Of a stretch of DNA of 64,000 bases, positions 1-24,894 are shown piece after piece. The notes below the pieces were generated by a model. It ran no database searches and was not told where the DNA came from. It saw only the letters and a program-made list of their open reading frames with translations. The stretch is from Spongilla lacustris (Eukaryota > Porifera > Demospongiae > Spongillida > Spongillidae): assembly GCA_949361645.1 (NCBI GenBank), contig OX442429.1, forward strand, positions 456,501-520,500, written 5' to 3'. The position numbers were made by a program, and so were the translations under genes. Each line of letters opens with the position of its first letter. Within the stretch, counting starts at the first letter, position 1.

Positions 1-1
1 A

Positions 2-838
2 CTGGCTCAGGCCGATATTCCAGTTGTAAATACGCAAGGCGATGCTGATCAGACCCAGTCAGCCCAGAGCACAATGCAGCCGGCGGTAGCACACAGCATA
101 CCAGATCCGCGTAACGAGCCAGCAGTCTCGGTGGGTGAGGGGATGGCTCCAGTACCTAGAAAACTGGCAGAAAAAATATGGAAATGGGAGTTTGTGGAGA
201 TGAGCGAGATGGTGGCAGAAAACTGGTTACAGAAATCGGACGAACCTGGCACTGGGCTGGTAGCGGTGAATCGTCGCAAGCGCCTGGTGACTGAGCTGAT
301 CCCATGGGTACAATGTTTTGCAACTTACACGAGCGTAATGTCGCGAAGATTCCCAGAATCGGTACCGGAGCTGCTAGCGTACATGACGGGAATCATTCGG
401 GCAAGCAGGGAGCACGGCCCAACTTGGATCGAATATGATTCGGCCTTCAGAAGGCAGGCAGCCAGCACGGGCAACAGGGTATGGTCCCGGATAAACCCTT
501 CCCTGTATGCTGTGAACTTCACTGGGAAGGCACAGGGCATCCCGCGCTGTAGCACCTGCGCGTCAATTGACCACGTCGTTCGGGATTGCCCGTATTCGGC
601 AAAAACCGACCTTGAGAGGACGCTGGAAGCGGTGCTAGCAGCGTGCTCAACAAGACCTCGTGCTTCTGGCGAGATCGCTACCAACCCTTCCCAGGAGATA
701 TGCCGCCGATGGAACGAGATGCGTTGCTCCTACCAAAGCTGCCGCTACCGACACGCATGCCTGGGCTGTGGTGGCGACCACCCACTTAAGCAATGCAGCC
801 GGCCTCAAACAGCAGGCATGAAACGCCCTAGGCCTTGA
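2..838 (+). CDS. Gag-like zinc-knuckle protein of the Ngaro element (5' partial)
   Basis: The frame is open from base 2 of the window to the stop at 838. The first ATG is at 74, but the true start may lie upstream of the window. Near the C-terminus is a canonical CCHC knuckle (C-x2-C-x4-H-x4-C, within CSTCASIDHVVRDC). It is followed by a Cys/His cluster including CRYRHACLGCGGDHPLKQC, with a second knuckle-like C-x2-C-x3-H-x4-C. Such clusters are typical of the nucleic-acid-binding first ORF of DIRS/Ngaro retroelements. The N-terminal half is a helical region without a motif I recognise. The RT ORF follows 97 bp downstream. Role inferred: RNA binding and packaging during retrotransposition. 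Confidence 0.75.
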   Translation: MAQADIPVVNTQGDADQTQSAQSTMQPAVAHSIPDPRNEPAVSVGEGMAPVPRKLAEKIWKWEFVEMSEMVAENWLQKSDEPGTGLVAVNRRKRLVTELIPWVQCFATYTSVMSRRFPESVPELLAYMTGIIRASREHGPTWIEYDSAFRRQAASTGNRVWSRINPSLYAVNFTGKAQGIPRCSTCASIDHVVRDCPYSAKTDLERTLEAVLAACSTRPRASGEIATNPSQEICRRWNEMRCSYQSCRYRHACLGCGGDHPLKQCSRPQTAGMKRPRP

Positions 839-935
839 GCATTGGGACATAAGTGCTAGCATTGTCAGGTGGCATGCATGAGTCATTGCATGACAGTGTT
901 ATGGTTAGGTGTTAACTGTTTAGCTGATCAAATAT

Positions 936-2708
936 TTGCATGCCGTTCACTTCACATATGTCATCATTTTTGGCGCAGGCGTCTATCAGTACACAGGGGA
1001 CCTGCTGGCACTCGAACGCTGTAGGGCCACTTGGGATACTCGGCGTATACCACCACCCAAGTGGAGTCGCATCACGACACCTCTAGAGTGGTCAGAGTGG
1101 GAGGAGGCGCTGAAATCCCACCCAGACCAGCAATACAGGGCCTATATAGTAACGGGACTAAGAGAAGGGTTCCGAGTGGGGTTCGACTATGCCCACCATA
1201 GTTGCCAGAGCGCTACCAGAAACATGCATTCGGCTCGCGAGCATGCCCAAGTCATCCGGGAGTACCTGGCAGTAGAGTGCTCAGAGGGAAGAGTGGTGGG
1301 ACCGTTGTGTCCACCGTGGTCACAAACGATACAGATCAGCCGTTTTGGAGTGATACCGAAGGGAGCGACAGGCAAGTGGAGGCTAATTTTGGACCTTTCC
1401 TCGCCAGAGGGAGCCAGTGTCAATTGTGGTATCGACAAAGAGCTGTGCTCCCTTAAGTACGCGACAGTGGACCAGGCAACTGAGTCGGTCGTCCGGCTTG
1501 GCCGAGGAACTCTGATGGCAAAAATAGATATCAAAGCGGCGTACCGGCTAGTACCTGTCCACCCGGAGGACCGATGGCTGCTGGGAATGCAGTTCGAGGG
1601 AGCGGACTTTATGGATACAGTATTACCGTTCGGAATGAGGTCTGCCCCCAAGATCTTCAACGCAGTGGCGGACGCTCTCGAGTGGGTTTGCAGAAATGAG
1701 GGGGTGCAAGAGGCTTTACATTACCTTGACGATTTTATGGTTTTCGGAGCGCCAGACTCATCGGAGTGCAGCGACTATCTCCTCATCTTAAGATCGGTGT
1801 TTTGGAGACTGGGAGTTCCAATTGCAGAACACAAAACGGCCGGGCCGTCGTCCAAGATAACCTTTCTGGGAGTCGAGATAGATTCACAACAGCTAACTCT
1901 TCGCCTGCCAGAAGAGAAGCTGACTGAGCTTAGAGCACTCGTATCATCGTGGCTATATAAGAAAGTAGCAGTGGCGCGCGACTTAAAATCCGTGGTGGGC
2001 AAGCTCGAGAATGCTTGCAAAGTGGTCCGCCCAGGGAGATCATTTCTTCGGAGAATGCTGGACCTTCTGCGGGGTGTCCACAGTAACCGGCGGCTCATTC
2101 GGCTAAGCGAGGCCTTCAGGTCTGACCTAATGTGGTGGCACACATTCTTGGAGGTTTGGAATGGCGTTTCGATGATCCCTTTTGGTGACCCTCAACTAGC
2201 CGATGTTGTGGTGCACACTGACGCATCGGGAAACCTGGGTTGTGCGGCATGGTGGCCGGATGGCTGGCTGCAGTACTCATGGCCACCAGAAATGGTGGAG
2301 ACGCACATCACACTGAAAGAGGCGTTACCAATTGTGTTAGCCTGCGCAGTTTGGGGAGAGGAGTGGAACAATAAGAAGATCCATGTCTATTGCGACAATG
2401 AGGCGGCGGCCATCAGCTTGAACGCGGGCAGCTCGAAGGATACGTGGACGATGCACTTGATCCGGTGCTTGTTTTTCATTAAGGCAAACTTTGGGCTAAG
2501 GTTAACCATCTCACATATCCCGGGAAAGGACAACAAATTAGCTGACGCTTTGTCTCGCAATGATTTTGCGTATTTCCACACACAGGTTCCGGCAGCACGG
2601 CGGTACAACATCCCTCCACAGCTGGAGAGCGTCTTGGTGACCACCCGACCGGACTGGACCTCGGTCAATTGGGCGCAATTATTCAGCAATTGTTTTCGGC
2701 GGGTATAG
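936..2708 (+). CDS. Reverse transcriptase-RNase H polyprotein of the Ngaro element
   Basis: This 590-residue ORF carries RT palm motifs in order: a KIDIKAAY-type motif A near residue 200, LPFGMRSAP (motif B), and the catalytic YLDDFMVFG (motif C, residues ~263-271). A FLGVEID segment follows. The C-terminal third is an RNase H fold: VVHTDASGNLGCAAW (first Asp), an E in LKEALPIVLAC, VYCDNEAA, and HIPGKDNKLADALSRND. This order matches DIRS/Ngaro and LTR-type RT-RH. There is no protease or DDE integrase, as expected where integration uses a tyrosine recombinase. The ORF end overlaps the start of the recombinase ORF by 40 bp in another frame, so recombinase expression may need reinitiation or frameshifting. 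No internal stops. Confidence 0.92.
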   Translation: MHAVHFTYVIIFGAGVYQYTGDLLALERCRATWDTRRIPPPKWSRITTPLEWSEWEEALKSHPDQQYRAYIVTGLREGFRVGFDYAHHSCQSATRNMHSAREHAQVIREYLAVECSEGRVVGPLCPPWSQTIQISRFGVIPKGATGKWRLILDLSSPEGASVNCGIDKELCSLKYATVDQATESVVRLGRGTLMAKIDIKAAYRLVPVHPEDRWLLGMQFEGADFMDTVLPFGMRSAPKIFNAVADALEWVCRNEGVQEALHYLDDFMVFGAPDSSECSDYLLILRSVFWRLGVPIAEHKTAGPSSKITFLGVEIDSQQLTLRLPEEKLTELRALVSSWLYKKVAVARDLKSVVGKLENACKVVRPGRSFLRRMLDLLRGVHSNRRLIRLSEAFRSDLMWWHTFLEVWNGVSMIPFGDPQLADVVVHTDASGNLGCAAWWPDGWLQYSWPPEMVETHITLKEALPIVLACAVWGEEWNNKKIHVYCDNEAAAISLNAGSSKDTWTMHLIRCLFFIKANFGLRLTISHIPGKDNKLADALSRNDFAYFHTQVPAARRYNIPPQLESVLVTTRPDWTSVNWAQLFSNCFRRV

Positions 2709-3643
2709 CGGACTCGACCAGAAACACGTACAGGTCAGGAAGTGACCACTATATCAAGCTGTGTGCCACATTGGGTATCGCACCATTCCCAGTATCCCAA
2801 CGTTCACTATCACTATTTGTCGCGTCTCTATATAGAGATGGCTTAGCCGGCTCCACAGCCAAGACGTATTTGTCAGGCATCCGATTTGCACAGATCTCCT
2901 TGGGGGGGAAAGATCCGGACATTGGGGGCATGCCACACCTCGAGTACGTCTTGAAGGGATTCCGCAAGCTGGCAGTGGGGAAACCTCGCCCGCGCCTACC
3001 CATAACTCCCCCTATCCTGAGGAAGATGTGGGGCATATGGTCGAGGGTACCGGAGAGATGGGATGCATCCATGCTTTGGGCTGCTTCTTGCATGTGCTTC
3101 TTCGGCTTCCTGCGATCGGGGGAGATAGTGGTGCCTTCTGATGGAGCCTACGACCCGTCCGCCCACCTCAGTTACGGAGATGTACGAACCGATAGCCTGG
3201 TTAACCCGTCCTACATCACGGTGGCAATAAAGGCGTCCAAGACGGATCCTTTCCGAAAAGGAGTGACGGTTCACATTGGAGCGACGAAGAGCCAGCTCTG
3301 CCCGGTGGCCGCAGTTTTAGCCTACATGGTCCAGCGGGGATCACAAGCAGGACCTTTCTTTCTATTTGAAGATGGTCGCCGTTTAACGCGGGACCGCCTG
3401 GTGGCAGAAGTCAGAAGTGCACTGGAAAGGGCCGGGGTGGACCCCTCTCACTACTCCGGTCACAGTTTCAGGATCGGAGCAGCGACTACGGCAGCAGCAT
3501 GTGGTCTGCAAGACTCCCTGATCAAGACACTGGGGAGGTGGGAGAGTGCAGCGTACACGGTTTACATCCGAACCCCTCCATCCCAGTTGCGTTCAGTAGC
3601 GGCAAAACTGATTGCCCCCCAGGCCGATTTGGAGCAGTTGTAA
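2669..3643 (+). CDS. Tyrosine recombinase (integrase) of the Ngaro element
   Basis: This 324-residue ORF has a SAM-like N-terminal core-binding half (STRNTYRSG..., SLFVASLY..., STAKTYLSGIRFA). The C-terminal catalytic half keeps the tyrosine-recombinase signature: Arg I in FFGFLRSGEI, the H-x-x-R box in YSGHSFRIGAATT, and LGRWESAAYTVYI with the candidate nucleophilic Tyr shortly after the Trp. These enzymes integrate circular cDNA without target duplication in DIRS-like elements. The start ATG at 2669 lies inside the 3' end of the RT ORF in another frame. The stop is followed by 152 bp before repeat B1. No lesions are visible, so the enzyme may be active. Confidence 0.9.
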   Translation: MGAIIQQLFSAGIADSTRNTYRSGSDHYIKLCATLGIAPFPVSQRSLSLFVASLYRDGLAGSTAKTYLSGIRFAQISLGGKDPDIGGMPHLEYVLKGFRKLAVGKPRPRLPITPPILRKMWGIWSRVPERWDASMLWAASCMCFFGFLRSGEIVVPSDGAYDPSAHLSYGDVRTDSLVNPSYITVAIKASKTDPFRKGVTVHIGATKSQLCPVAAVLAYMVQRGSQAGPFFLFEDGRRLTRDRLVAEVRSALERAGVDPSHYSGHSFRIGAATTAAACGLQDSLIKTLGRWESAAYTVYIRTPPSQLRSVAAKLIAPQADLEQL

Positions 3644-3795
3644 TGTAGATGTGTGTTGTATAACACGAATCACAGCCCAGGCAATTCCGCATGGGATTTC
3701 ATTATCGGGACCTGGGTCAGGGCATGCAGAGGGCACTAGAGCGATCACCTAACTACAGCTTGGGGGGGAGGGGTCTTGGCATATACCCCTCCTTG

Positions 3796-3948
3796 GGGAA
3801 AAGGGGGGACTTCACGTCCCACCCCCCCAAGCTGGCATAAGGGGTGGGGCTACTTCCCACCCCCATCCCTCTCCCCCCCTAGATTCCTCCAGATCAGAAG
3901 CTATGCAACAGCATTGCTACGACTACTCAGTTACCGACAACACATTAA
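3796..3948 (+). repeat. Ngaro split direct repeat B1
   Basis: First copy of a 153-bp block, beginning in an A/G-rich stretch and passing through CTGGCATAAGGGGTGGGGCT. It is identical base for base to 4115-4267, at a constant offset of 319 bp. Confidence 0.92.
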
Positions 3949-4114
3949 ATGAAGGTTAACGAGTTAACCTAGGTTAATGTGGGAGGTACCTAACGCATGC
4001 GCAGTCCGATAGAAGAAATACCACTTGGCGTGCGACACACTTGGGTGGTGATTCTTTTTTTAATTCTTCTTTCTTTCTCCAGACTATCATAGTCTGTGAC
4101 TTCTAGGGTAGAAA
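3949..4114 (+). repeat. Ngaro internal repeat segment A2 (predicted)
   Basis: The 166 bp between the two B repeats. In Ngaro elements this position holds A2, a copy of the element's 5' end (A1). A1 would lie left of the window, so the match cannot be shown here. The segment contains paired GTTAAC motifs and a pyrimidine tract. Confidence 0.6.
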
Positions 4115-4267
4115 GGGAAAAGGGGGGACTTCACGTCCCACCCCCCCAAGCTGGCATAAGGGGTGGGGCTACTTCCCACCCCCATCCCTCTCCCCCCCTA
4201 GATTCCTCCAGATCAGAAGCTATGCAACAGCATTGCTACGACTACTCAGTTACCGACAACACATTAA
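4115..4267 (+). repeat. Ngaro split direct repeat B2 (3' end of element)
   Basis: Second copy of the 153-bp block, with no mismatch to 3796-3948. Similarity stops at 4267, which I take as the element's 3' boundary. Confidence 0.9.
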
Positions 4268-4289
4268 TGTTCACTAACGCCAACATTCC

Positions 4290-4380
4290 TAGTCTCGTCC
4301 CAGACCCACGCCACAGCAGTGGGATCACCGCTACGTGAAGTACACGTCCAGCTGTGGCGTGGGTCTGGGTACGAGACTAT
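4290..4380. mobile_element. Hairpin MITE with 8-bp flanking direct repeat
   Basis: Arms 4290-4317 and 4351-4379 are near-perfect inverted repeats (TAGTCTCGTCCCAGACCCAC against its complement). The insert is flanked by AACATTCC on both sides (4282-4289 and 4381-4388), an apparent 8-bp target duplication. A diverged relative sharing TAGTCTCGTCCC, CAGACCCAC and CCGCTACGTGAA lies at about 41758-41835 in a septin intron, so this is a dispersed family. Confidence 0.8.
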
Positions 4381-4660
4381 AACATTCCGTGACAATTATC
4401 GCTGTAGTCACGAGCAAGGAATGCAATTATCACCCACAAATATTCTAGAAGGCGTGTCGCATAGCGACTGCATCTTTACGAACAGCTGCATGTGTACTAA
4501 TCAAATAGAGACCAAAAACAGGCGACCCATCCACAACGGAGCGAATCTTGATGTCTTCTCAACGTTAACTGCTATGGTTTATATGTTGCGTTCCATCATT
4601 GCTCTCACCTGATCCTTCATAAGAGAGATCAGAGGGCTCACTACTACAACAATGCTAGTT

Positions 4661-4858
4661 TCAACTTTTAACACACTTTGGGAAGCAAACAGTAACACAG
4701 GGACTTTCCGTTCCCGTTGGGAGGCAGACAAACACGTCTCTGCCATTCATGAGTAAAGCGAGTTGATTTGGTCGTAGCTCAGAATATCCCAGTTCTTCTG
4801 TGGCTTTTGAAATGGCACGATCAATAGTTTCCTTCGAATACAGCGCCATGACGTTCAA
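4661..4858 (-). pseudogene. RecQ-family DNA helicase N-terminal fragment, frameshifted at the P-loop
   Basis: The minus frame reads a RecQ-like start: an ALYSKETIDRAISKATEELG segment, then YSELRPNQLALLMNGRDVF and VCLPTGT. This matches the conserved F-x-x-R-x-x-Q region (motif 0) and helicase motif I. Immediately after PTGT the expected GKS is not read. A one-base deletion in the Walker A codons throws the frame, and it stops within about 20 codons. No downstream helicase motifs (DEAH, III-VI) are present before the neighbouring repeats. I call it a truncated and broken fragment of a full helicase, moved here with or by transposable elements. A first exon of a distant gene is unlikely given the frameshift. 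Confidence 0.65.
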
Positions 4859-5671
4859 TGAGGTGTGAATTTCACAGTGGCCTAATTACCTCCTGTCACA
4901 TGATATCTCCAATCTGATTGGTAGCGCCAACATTCCGGCGCTAGCGAACAGACGTAATATTCCATACATTACGTCATGGCACGAGAGACGATGACGGATC
5001 GAATGCCTCGTGGGCGGGGAGAGGCCTTAGTCCTACGAGTATCCTGTGGCATGGCCGCCTGGGGACATTTATATGCATGGGGAAGAGAATGCGAAAAAGG
5101 ATCCTTCGTGTCGAACCAAAAGATCTTTAATATCAAACTAATAAGGCCCGTCTCCAAACTATTAAAGCCGGATAACGTCATTTTGACGTTTCACTATAAC
5201 CCCTCATTACGTCATTATGTTTTTTACTACCGTATTATGATTACATTAGATTCCACGATTAGTGTACAAGGCACAGTTAATACTTCATCTCTTCTTTCTC
5301 TTTCCACGTAAACATGTAGTACATGCAAGCAAAGCCATCATCAGTTAATTCAAAGTTGTAATCACATGTGATGCATTTATATGTAAGTTGTAACATGGAT
5401 CCAGTTGAAATATTTAGCACGTAAAGGACTCCTCTAAGTGCAATCAGAATTTGGAACGGATCATCGCCAATTATAGATCCCTTGTCGCGTCATCCCAGGG
5501 AGGATCAAAACTCTAGCGGCCATATTTTGTTTTGGACCAAAATGTGTGCGTCATTAAAATAATATTTATAACTCGATCTAACACCATATTAAATTGTACG
5601 CAAGAAACAACCAGAGATAATCTGGAAATAAAGTATAAAGATAGGCCTACGTTCCTTCGAGATGCCCATAC

Positions 5672-5685
5672 CAGGGGCGGATTCA

Positions 5686-5717
<32 letters not shown>

Positions 5718-6710
5718 CTTTGGGGTCTAAAGACCCCCCCTTGGCTCCAAGTAATGAATAATTAATTAGATTGTGACGCATGCGTGGTTAATTGAGTAAT
5801 GAAGCGATCGAAAGGTGCGAGCTGTGCTACAGGATGTAAGCGTGTCAATGCAATGGATCTCAGGTCCTTTTTCTCAGGAAACAGGTAGATATAAGCAAAC
5901 TAAAGTACTGTCTGACAAGTATATAATATTAAACACTTGATATAATATATATATGTGTGCATGTGTATTTCATTTAGACCAGTTGTTGGCCACGTTGAGG
6001 CTTTGGGTGCACAAAGAAATCCAAAGTTGCACGATGGACACAATGGCATTGCTGAGCAGCAAGAACCACAGGAGTGCGAGGAACAAGAAACAATTGTCCA
6101 AATTCTGCCTTCTGAATTGGTCAGCTCCTCTGTTCAGCTTAAGCCAAGTCATTTCAAAGATGTTTTACAGCTTCCATCAGCTAAGGCATTACATACTGAG
6201 CTGGATTTATGGCGAATGAAATGGATAAGTTAATCCATCAAAGCAAAAAAGCTAGATGAATCTTATTTTTGTTGACAAGGATTACATTTACGGCTACTCT
6301 GCCAGTATCAATCAGCATGCTACAACGTCTGAAGACGTCACTTCAAAGCACGATGGGTAATGAAAGATTAAACGGTTTGGCATTGATGCTCATTCATAGG
6401 GATATAGAGCGGTGGTTGAAGAGTTTTCTCGTCGTCATCCACGCAGGCTTTTATTAATTAATCCTTTTTCAGAATAGCGTATTGTGTGCTTAAATTAGGT
6501 TGCACTTGATGCTATCAAATTAAGTTGTTTTGGAACCGTATCATTATGAAAAGTGCTTTAAATCTCATGCTAAATAAATGGAAGACTAAAAAAGCGGCTG
6601 GGGCTCCGCCCCAGACCCTGCCATGGGAGGGGGCGCGCCCCCTCCCGTACCCTCCCCTTCATGAATTCAATCTTAGACCCCCCCTTCCAGAATTCCTGGA
6701 TCCGCCCCTG
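5672..6710 (+). mobile_element. Degenerate hAT transposon (ZMYM/P52rIPK-like clade)
   Basis: Termini are CAGGGGCGGATTCAGG at 5672 and CCTGGATCCGCCCCTG ending at 6710, a TIR typical of invertebrate hAT elements. The flanks share CATAC (5667-5671 and 6711-6715), a possible 5-bp target duplication. Inside are broken pieces of a hAT transposase. Next to the left TIR is a run of about 28 G; next to the right TIR is a palindromic GC-rich stretch. The element lies in the loop of the larger inverted-repeat element and so inserted later. Confidence 0.75.
5953..6457 (+). pseudogene. hAT transposase remnant (frameshifted, C-terminal dimerisation region)
   Basis: Several short plus-strand frames together resemble a hAT transposase. 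Around 5955-6233 a frame ends with LPSAKALHTELDLWRMKW, the conserved segment upstream of the dimerisation domain in ZMYM1/P52rIPK-like transposases. At about 6296-6430 another frame reads ATLPVSISMLQRLKTSLQST and GNERLNGLALMLIH, matching the hAT C-terminal dimerisation region (usually TLPVT-x-ECERSFS...LK-x-x-LRSTM). The ECERSFS part has been lost from an internal deletion. Frames are interrupted and the DDE catalytic core is absent, so the copy is dead. Confidence 0.7.
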
Positions 6711-6940
6711 CATACTTACTATAAACTGAGTACGTGTAGGTTACCAGAAGAAAATGATGAAGGAGATGTAAAGGTGGAGCGCACTGCTAAGCTATTAACT
6801 GTGCCTTGGACACTAATCGTGGAATGTAATCATAATAGTAAAAAATAAAATTAAAAAAATGACGTTATGAGGGGTTATAGGCTTATAGCGAAACGTCAAA
6901 ATGACGTCAAAAAAAATAGTTTGGAGACGGGCCCTTATTA

Positions 6941-7602
6941 TAGTCCGCGACAGCATCGAGGAAGTAAAATTAACATGCCATTTTTTTTACATATTTGGTG
7001 TGTTTGGGGTCCGAATAATGGGCGCGATACATTGTTTTCAGTACCCCAATTCGTTTAACCAGTGAGTTGAAAATAACGACGGCATAATTATTCACGATCG
7101 TTAACGCTAAGCGCGTGTGGCTACTAATTAAATTCATGAACGAAGGTACAAAGGAACGGCTCATGGATGCGGAGGATGTACAATGAAACGCTGAGCAAAC
7201 TATGGTTCACGGTTTCTTTAGCGAGTGGTTTTTGTTGACACAAGGTAAGAGGTGTCTAAAGATGGCGCCAGTAATGAGGCAAAAACGTTAAGATTCTGTT
7301 CTTGAAAACCAAACCGATAGTATGTAAGTAATATACGAGATTTTTTGCATTTAGAGGTACAATTACACGTAGAATCAAAATATGATTTTGGTTTTTGGAT
7401 GCGGTACTAAATAATACTCAAATTGGAATTAAAAAATAAAAGTACCCCCAATATACTTGAAAATATTGACAAGGTTTTGCGTGGCACAAGGTGTCCGTTT
7501 TGATACTGTTAATAGCTGATAGATAGCGGTATTGTGGGCATGAATTTAATGTTATTCATTAAGAAGCCATAAACGTTTACTTCCTCGATGGTGTCGTGGG
7601 CT
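6941..7602. mobile_element. MITE inserted in the right arm of the inverted-repeat element
   Basis: Termini AGTCCGCGACAGCATCGAGG (from 6942) and the complement of AGCCCACGACACCATCGAGG (to 7602) are inverted repeats continuing into GAAGTAAA. Comparison with the uninterrupted left arm (5125-5165) shows the insertion point precisely. TTA occurs on both sides (6938-6940 and 7603-7605), suggesting a 3-bp (TTA or TA-type) target duplication. No coding potential. Confidence 0.75.
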
Positions 7603-7739
7603 TTAGTTTGATATTAAAGATCTTTTGGTTCGACACAAAGGATCCTTTTTCGCATTTCCTTCCCCATGCATATAAATGTCCCCAGGCGGCCATGCCACAG
7701 GATACTCGTAGGACCAAGGCCTCACCCCGCCCACGAGGC

Positions 7740-8097
7740 GCCATCGTATCTAGATGTGTAATTATGCTTGTCAGTTCATGCAACTGAAAAAATTGGAAAC
7801 TTACTTTAATATCTATGGTTCACGGCTGTTTAAGGTTGTGGCTTATATGATCGCTGATCACTTCGATCATCCCATTACCTTCCACGTTATCTTCCGGTCC
7901 AGGCGCCTAAACTTGGGTAGGTGTAACATCTTGTTTCGTGCCATGCATGATCCAATATGTCTGAGCTGGCAGCCCTTGATACCTCCCACTGGGAGGTATG
8001 GATACCAATTAACTGCTTGAAAACAAATCCATCCGCTGATACACACTAAGTGCACATAAAAGCCTTCAGTCCTTAACTATATATGTGACAACATCAT
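7740..8097. other. Intergenic region downstream of ATP7
   Basis: No gene recognised. It holds the 3' flank of ATP7 (minus strand) and a short stem around 7977-7999 (TACCTCCCACTGGGAGGTA). No clear AATAAA is seen on the minus strand here. Confidence 0.6.
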
Positions 8098-24737
<16,640 letters not shown>

Positions 24738-24894
24738 CTCCAGTTCCTTCTTTCAGCTTCCGAGCAACAACAATAGTACTACTGTAATTATCACGTGCGA
24801 AACCAGTATTATTTGTTATCGTGGCGTGTGCACAACTCAATTTGCACCCGCCGTTATGACGTCACTCATTATATCATGCGATACATAACTGAGA
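24738..24894. promoter_or_regulatory. Bidirectional promoter between ATP7 and the amidohydrolase
   Basis: Only 157 bp separate the two divergent start codons. Two heptamers match the metal-response-element core TGCRCNC: TGCACCC at 24843-24849 (plus) and TGCACAC on the minus strand at 24826-24832. A palindromic CRE/ATF site TGACGTCA lies at 24857-24864. MTF-1-type metal control of ATP7 is plausible but inferred. The heptamer is short and could occur by chance. Confidence 0.5.

Larger units (their letters stand above)
1..4267 (+). mobile_element. Ngaro/DIRS-type tyrosine-recombinase retrotransposon, 5' end outside window
   Basis: Three consecutive plus-strand ORFs encode a Gag-like zinc-knuckle protein, a reverse transcriptase with RNase H, and a tyrosine recombinase. 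They are followed by a 153-bp block that occurs twice without a mismatch (3796-3948 and 4115-4267) around a 166-bp segment. An order of ORFs then B1-A2-B2 is the split direct repeat arrangement known for Ngaro-like DIRS elements. The matching A1 copy should lie just left of base 1. No methyltransferase domain is seen, which favours Ngaro over classical DIRS1. All ORFs are open and B1 and B2 are identical, so the copy looks young and possibly competent. Target duplications are not expected for recombinase-mediated insertion. Confidence 0.9.
5005..7739. mobile_element. Large inverted-repeat element carrying nested insertions
   Basis: The left arm 5005-5282 reappears in reverse complement as 6793-6940 plus 7603-7739, the right arm being split by a later MITE. 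Outer ends are GCCTCGTGGGCGGGG and its complement. Conserved blocks include a GGCATGGCCGCC segment, GGATCC, AAAGATCTTTAATATC and GGAGACGGGC. The loop between the arms contains a hAT element (5672-6710). No ORF of its own is recognisable, so it looks like a non-autonomous foldback or TIR element. Outer target duplication is not clear. Confidence 0.7.
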
